Part shown: positions 4,410-8,126 of the stretch, in pieces | Position numbering within the stretch: position 1 is the stretch's first letter | Layout of the letters: each line of letters begins with the position of its first letter | Source: an uncultured Collinsella sp. | GTDB lineage: Bacteria; Actinomycetota; Coriobacteriia; Coriobacteriales; Coriobacteriaceae | Direction of reading: 5' to 3' | Length of the DNA stretch: 8,126 nt | Assembly (NCBI GenBank): GCA_900540855.1 | Contig: UQHK01000032.1 | Coordinates: 1 to 8,126, forward strand | Program-made: the position numbers and the translations under genes | The notes under the pieces: model-generated | Told to the model about the DNA's origin: nothing | The model's input: only the letters and a program-made list of their open reading frames with translations | The model's database searches: none

Positions 4410-6998
4410 ATGACCGCGTACTACCAGCAGGTGCTCAACGGCGCCTACGACAACCACGTGCTTCCGTTTTTGTGGATGAAGGGCGAGAGTCATAAGACCA
4501 TTGCCGAGTATCTGGAAAAGATCGCCGGCGCCGATATCCACGAGGTCTGCCTCGAGAGCCGCCCGCACCCCGATTTTTGCGGCGAGGGTTGGTGGCGCGA
4601 CCTGCGCTTTGCGATCGACATATGCAAGCAGCTGGGCCTCAAGATCTGGATTCTGGACGACGCACACTTTCCCACCGGATACGCCAACGGCGCCGTCAAG
4701 GAAGCCGCGCCCGAGCTCCGCAAGATCGTTCTCACACACCGCACGCTCGACATCGTGGGCCCCACGCCGCAGGCGAACATCGTGCTCACCAACCTGTTCG
4801 ACAAGACGGAGCGCTTCTATGGCGTAACGTTTATGCAGGAAGGGCACGCCGTCGAGGTAGAGCACCGCGTCATCGAGGACGAGCACGGCATACCCTACCG
4901 CCTGGTCTTTGACGCGCCGGCCGGCATCACGCAGGCGTGCGTGATGTTCACGAGCGGCAAGACCTCCTACAACGAGGACTACATCAACATGGTCGACCGC
5001 GCCTCGGTGGCACAGCTCATCGACGCTGTGTACGAGCCGCACTTTACGCATCTGGGCGATGAGTTTGGCAAGACCATCCTGGGCTTTTTCTCCGATGAGC
5101 CCGGCTTTGCCAACGAGAAGGGCGTCACCGGCGCCGACGGCATCTCCGACACGCTCATCGGCAAGGCCACGGCTCCCCTGCCCTGGTCGGCCGAACTCAA
5201 GCGCCGCCTGCGCGCGGCGCTGGGCGAGCGCTACCTGGACGAACTCCCGCACCTGTGGGATCGCGAGCCGGCGGGCGCGCACGTGCGTCATGTGTACATG
5301 GACATCGCAAGCACGCTCTACAAGGAATGCTTCTGCGACCAGCTCGGCGGCTGGTGCCGCGCGCACGGCGTGCAGTACATCGGCCACGTTATCGAGGACA
5401 AGGACTGCCACGCGCGCTTGGGCGTGGGCGCCGGACACTACTTCCGCGCCGTGGGCGGCCAGGACATGGCGGGCGTGGACATCGTGATCAACCAGCTCGT
5501 CCCCGGTATGGACCAGGGGTTCCACTCCTACGGCCGCGGCGTATGGGACCTGGAGTTCTACAATTACGTGCTACCCAAGCTGGGCTCCTCGGCGGCGCAT
5601 CTCGACCCCAAAAAGCAGGGGCGCTGCATGGCCGAGGTCTTTGGCGCCTTTGGCTGGCACGAGGGCCTGCGCGAGATGAAGTGGATCGCCGACCACTTTA
5701 TGGTGCGCGGCGTTAACTGGTTTGTGCCGCACGCCTTTAGCATGGCTGCCTTCCCCGACTGGGACTGCCCGCCGCACTTCTACGCGCACGGCCAAAACCC
5801 CCAGTTTGCGCACTTTGGCAAGCTCATGAGCTACATGAATCGCACGGCGAGCCTGCTTTCGGGCGGGCGGGCCGCCACACCGGTGGCGCTTCTGTACCAC
5901 GCCGATGCCGAGTGGGCCGGCGAAGCCTCGTTTATGCAGCACGCCGCCGCCGAGCTCATGCGCGCGCAAATCGACTTTGATATTGTGCCGGCCGAGGCAT
6001 TTGAGGATGCCGAGCGCTATACCGTGGCGTTTACCGCGGACGGCGGGTTTACTGTAAACGGGCAGGCATACCGCTGTCTGGTCATGCCCGGCGCCGAGTT
6101 TGTCGGCGGGGCTGTACTTGACTTTGCCGCGCGCGCCGCGGCCGCAGGCGCTGCCGTGTATGCCCTGGATAAGCTGCCGAGTAAGCGCTATGACGGCGAT
6201 ATTGCAGGACGCGAGGGCTTTGCCTCCGTGGATGCCAGCGAGCTTGCAGGCGTTTGCGTTGTTGCCACTTCCAAGCTTGCGAGCGTGCTTGCCGCGGCCG
6301 GCATGCAGACCGTGGCATGCGCCGAGCCGCAGCCGTGGCTGCGCGCGCTGCGCTACGATCGCGCGGGCGAAAGCTACCTCATGCTGGTAAACGAGCATCC
6401 CAAGCAGGGCATCTCCACTCAGATTGCGTTTGCCGACGGCACGCCCGTTGCAGGCGCGCGCCTCGACCTGCTCAACGGCAGGGAGCCTGTCGCCTTTGAG
6501 GGCACGCTCGAACTTGCGCCCTACGAGAGCTGCATCGTGGTGCTCGGGGCCGCAGGTTCCGCGCGCGCAGCAACAGCAGGAACTGAAGCCGCATGCATCG
6601 ACGGGCCCTGGACGGTCGCCTTCTCTGCCCCCGGCACCGATGCCTTTGACGAGTCTATTGAGCTTGCAGGCCTGCACGACCTTTCCTTTGCCGAGTTCCC
6701 CGGCAAGGCGGGCACCTTCCGCCACCAGGCGAGCCTCAGCGTTGACAAGGGCCTCACCAGCGCCGCGCTCGATCTCGGCGAGGTCTTTGAGACCGCAACC
6801 GTCACCCTCGACGGCACGCTCCTCGGCACGCGCATCTGTCCGCCCTACCGCTTTGAGCTCGGCACCCTTGCCGCCGGCGAGCACGGGCTCACGATCGATG
6901 TGATCAACACCCTCGACCACGCCATCCCCGACATGTTCGGCATGACCGAGCCCTCCGAGCCCAGCGGCCTGCTCGGTCCCGTCCGCGTGCTCGGGTAG
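4410..6998 (+). CDS. Large intracellular glycoside hydrolase, GH106-like, exact family unassigned
   Basis: An 862-residue protein with no signal peptide or membrane segment, so probably cytoplasmic and acting on small imported glycosides. Residues about 10-480 look like a TIM-barrel catalytic region: GWWRDLRFAIDICKQLGLKI followed by WILDDAHFPTGYANG (80-94), a strand-end FFSDEPGF (226-233) with Glu230, and MAEVFGAFGW (407-416) with Glu409. By analogy with retaining and inverting barrel hydrolases these two glutamates are the candidate catalytic pair (inference). Residues about 490-590 look like a Rossmann-like or glutamine-amidotransferase-like domain common after such barrels, then a small beta domain to about 712. 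Residues about 730-862 form a jelly-roll of the kind found in GH2 and GH106 enzymes, ending in the TVTLDGTLLGTRICPPYRFEL and LTIDVINT segments. The layout resembles proteins annotated as alpha-L-rhamnosidase-related (GH106, PF17132), but I do not see the GH106 catalytic motifs clearly, so substrate and family stay open. The ribosome site GAGGAGG (4399-4405) fixes the start. It is divergent from the AraC gene and ends at its own terminator. Confidence 0.85.
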   Translation: MTAYYQQVLNGAYDNHVLPFLWMKGESHKTIAEYLEKIAGADIHEVCLESRPHPDFCGEGWWRDLRFAIDICKQLGLKIWILDDAHFPTGYANGAVKEAAPELRKIVLTHRTLDIVGPTPQANIVLTNLFDKTERFYGVTFMQEGHAVEVEHRVIEDEHGIPYRLVFDAPAGITQACVMFTSGKTSYNEDYINMVDRASVAQLIDAVYEPHFTHLGDEFGKTILGFFSDEPGFANEKGVTGADGISDTLIGKATAPLPWSAELKRRLRAALGERYLDELPHLWDREPAGAHVRHVYMDIASTLYKECFCDQLGGWCRAHGVQYIGHVIEDKDCHARLGVGAGHYFRAVGGQDMAGVDIVINQLVPGMDQGFHSYGRGVWDLEFYNYVLPKLGSSAAHLDPKKQGRCMAEVFGAFGWHEGLREMKWIADHFMVRGVNWFVPHAFSMAAFPDWDCPPHFYAHGQNPQFAHFGKLMSYMNRTASLLSGGRAATPVALLYHADAEWAGEASFMQHAAAELMRAQIDFDIVPAEAFEDAERYTVAFTADGGFTVNGQAYRCLVMPGAEFVGGAVLDFAARAAAAGAAVYALDKLPSKRYDGDIAGREGFASVDASELAGVCVVATSKLASVLAAAGMQTVACAEPQPWLRALRYDRAGESYLMLVNEHPKQGISTQIAFADGTPVAGARLDLLNGREPVAFEGTLELAPYESCIVVLGAAGSARAATAGTEAACIDGPWTVAFSAPGTDAFDESIELAGLHDLSFAEFPGKAGTFRHQASLSVDKGLTSAALDLGEVFETATVTLDGTLLGTRICPPYRFELGTLAAGEHGLTIDVINTLDHAIPDMFGMTEPSEPSGLLGPVRVLG

Positions 6999-7025
6999 CG
7001 ACCCCGCGCAACAGCCCCTTACGAG

Positions 7026-7063
7026 ACGCCCGGCTTGCTTTCCCCAGCCAAGCCGGGCGTTTT
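7026..7063 (+). terminator. Intrinsic terminator after the large hydrolase gene
   Basis: Bases 7026-7037 (acgcccggcttg) pair perfectly with 7049-7060 around an 11-base loop, and the stem runs into TTTTATTT. It begins 27 bases after the hydrolase stop codon and separates that gene from the RpiR gene. A classical Rho-independent terminator, seen directly. Confidence 0.93.
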
Positions 7064-7111
7064 ATTTACCGTTATGATTGATACATCGCGATACGAATGC
7101 ATGGGAGCCAT

Positions 7112-7966
7112 ATGGATATCAAGCGCAAAATCACCCAGGGCAAGGGGCTCACCCCCACCGAGCAGCAGCTCGGGCAGACGGTTCTCGCCATGGGCGAGAA
7201 CGTTCGCGGGCTCTCCATCAAGGAATTTGCGCGCCAGGCCAATGTCTCCGTTGCGAGCATCCACCGCTTTTGCAAAAAGCTCGGCCTTGAGGGCTTCAAG
7301 GAGCTCAAGGTCGAGCTGGTGCGCGCAGCCTCGTACGCAGACTCCGCCCCCGAGGTGGATATCGACTTTCCCTTCGATGCCACTTCCACCCCTGCGCAGG
7401 TGATGGAGCGCATGGAGGGGCTCTACCAGACCACCTTGGCCGAAACGCAGGAGCTGCTCGACCCTGCACAGCTCGACCACGCCGCCAAGCTCATCATGCG
7501 CGCCGGCACCGTGGACATCTACACGGGCTCGCATAACCTATATCCAGCGGGAATGTTCCGCGATCGCCTGCTTTCCGCCGGCAAAAGCGCGACGTGCCAC
7601 GACAGCGTCGAGGCGCAGGTGCGCACGGCGCTCGCCTCGGGTCCCGACCATGTGGCAATCATCATCTCCTACAGCGGCCTTGCCCCCAACCTCAAGGAGA
7701 TCTTGCCGATCCTTAGCAGTCGACATGTCCCGGTCATCGTCATCGGCACGCCGTACTGTGCCCGCATTCACCCCGGCTTTGCCGCCTATCTCACGGTAAG
7801 CGACCACGAGAGCATGACGCACCGCATCACGCAGTTCGCCAGCCATATCGCCGTGCAATACGTACTCGATTCGCTCTATAGCAGCTACTTTGCCAAAGAT
7901 TACGCCCGCTGCTCCGAGTTCTTAGAGCGCTCGTTCCCCTACACCCGCCTCCCCGGACTCAAGTAA
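7112..7966 (+). CDS. RpiR-family transcriptional regulator with SIS domain
   Basis: A 284-residue regulator that binds DNA through an N-terminal helix-turn-helix and senses a phosphorylated sugar through a C-terminal SIS domain. The HTH_6 region covers about residues 1-77, with LSIKEFARQANVSVASIHRF (34-53) as the recognition unit followed by LGLEGFKELKVEL, a hallmark of the family. The SIS domain runs about 117-255; strand VDIYTGS (134-140) and the loop VAIIISYSGLAPNL (181-194) hold the serines that contact the sugar phosphate in relatives. The start at 7112 is preferred over ATG at 7097 because GGGAG (7103-7107) lies just upstream, although the four-base gap is short, and because relatives begin close to the HTH. 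The gene is cut off from the hydrolase gene by a terminator, so it must have its own promoter, none of which is clear in the 48-base gap. Its targets may be the neighbouring sugar genes or genes beyond the right edge; its ligand cannot be told from sequence. Confidence 0.92.
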   Translation: MDIKRKITQGKGLTPTEQQLGQTVLAMGENVRGLSIKEFARQANVSVASIHRFCKKLGLEGFKELKVELVRAASYADSAPEVDIDFPFDATSTPAQVMERMEGLYQTTLAETQELLDPAQLDHAAKLIMRAGTVDIYTGSHNLYPAGMFRDRLLSAGKSATCHDSVEAQVRTALASGPDHVAIIISYSGLAPNLKEILPILSSRHVPVIVIGTPYCARIHPGFAAYLTVSDHESMTHRITQFASHIAVQYVLDSLYSSYFAKDYARCSEFLERSFPYTRLPGLK

Positions 7967-7967
7967 C

Positions 7968-8012
7968 AACGAGCGAGGATTATTGGACACTCAAATAACG
8001 AGCGTGGATAAT
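7968..8012 (+). repeat. Degenerate direct repeat preceding the long hairpin
   Basis: AACGAGCGAGGATTAT (7968-7983) and AACGAGCGTGGATAAT (7997-8012) agree at 13 of 16 positions and lie 29 bases apart. The second copy contains the first part of the left arm of the long hairpin. The first has no matching right arm, so it looks like a decayed or partial duplicate. Seen directly; origin unknown. Confidence 0.6.
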
Positions 8013-8063
8013 CTCCCGTTTTTGACCTGGATGCAGGCTCAAAGTGGGAGATTATCCACGCTC
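8000..8063. repeat. Long near-perfect hairpin (palindromic element or terminator)
   Basis: Bases 8000-8017 (gagcgtggataatctccc) are perfectly complementary to 8046-8063. Inside a small internal loop, TTTGACCTG (8021-8029) pairs with 8034-8043 apart from a bulged C at 8038, closing on a GATG tetraloop. The whole 64-base segment therefore folds on itself. It starts 33 bases after the RpiR stop and is followed by ATTTTG, so it could end RpiR transcription. Its length, two-part stem and AT-containing outer arms are unlike the other terminators here and suggest a dispersed palindromic repeat. Confidence 0.85.
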
Positions 8064-8066
8064 ATT

Positions 8067-8096
8067 TTGCGGGTAGTCATTGGGTGTTCCTATAGT
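8067..8096 (+). promoter_or_regulatory. Possible promoter pointing out of the window
   Basis: TTGCGG (8067-8072) is followed after 18 bases by TATAGT (8091-8096, five of six consensus). No start codon with a ribosome site follows before base 8126, so the gene would lie beyond the right edge. On the opposite strand TTGACA (8098-8103) is a perfect -35 hexamer but has no -10 partner. Weak evidence. Confidence 0.25.
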
Positions 8097-8126
8097 TTTG
8101 TCAACCGTCGAGGCTACTCCCGGTAG

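Noticed and set aside
4299..6920. Two long minus-strand frames (408 and 449 codons) opposite the large hydrolase gene
   Set aside because: Both are antisense shadows produced by GC-rich third positions. The plus-strand gene has a promoter, ribosome site, motifs and terminator.
7097..7111. Upstream ATG for the RpiR protein, adding five residues
   Set aside because: No ribosome site precedes it, whereas GGGAG lies before the ATG at 7112 and the family usually begins close to the HTH.
1..8126. CRISPR array, transposase, integrase, toxin-antitoxin or phage-defence genes
   Set aside because: No regularly spaced repeats or corresponding protein motifs were found on either strand. The genes form an ordinary sugar-use neighbourhood.

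Overview
The window is GC-rich (roughly 60% by eye) and looks like the chromosome of a gut-dwelling actinobacterium of the class Coriobacteriia, probably Collinsella or a close relative. This is inferred from the overall gene style: a short acidic DUF5105-like lipoprotein, a lone EIIA-Glc protein, a BglA-type phospho-glucosidase, and an AraC/RpiR regulator set with strong GC-biased third positions. No rRNA, tRNA, CRISPR array, transposase or phage gene is visible. The genus is not proven from this sequence.

Left half, minus strand (read right to left): an AraC-family regulator (3303-4295), a GH1 6-phospho-beta-glucosidase (1608-3047), an EIIA-Glc-type phosphotransferase protein (932-1468) and a small secreted lipoprotein (137-694). 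The EIIA gene has its own near-consensus promoter (1518-1546) and a clear intrinsic terminator (877-908), so it is probably an independent unit that may also receive read-through from the glucosidase gene. Two further hairpins (106-133 and 23-63) lie downstream of the lipoprotein.

Right half, plus strand: a large 862-residue glycoside hydrolase (4410-6998) is transcribed divergently from the AraC gene across a 114-base control region. It ends at a textbook terminator (7026-7063). A separate RpiR-family phosphosugar-sensing regulator follows (7112-7966). The right end holds a long, nearly perfect hairpin (8000-8063) and a possible promoter pointing out of the window.

How the genes fit together (inference): the window is a carbohydrate-use cluster. 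The GH1 enzyme has the phosphate-binding residues expected of enzymes that act on PTS-imported, phosphorylated beta-glucosides. The EIIA-Glc protein can supply phosphate to a PTS permease encoded elsewhere. The AraC protein has a cupin-like sensor domain and lies between the two hydrolase genes, so it is the natural candidate regulator of both. The large hydrolase has no signal peptide and so probably works in the cytoplasm on small imported glycosides; its family is only loosely recognisable (GH106-like). No transporter, EIIBC permease or secreted hydrolase is present in the window, so uptake must be encoded elsewhere.
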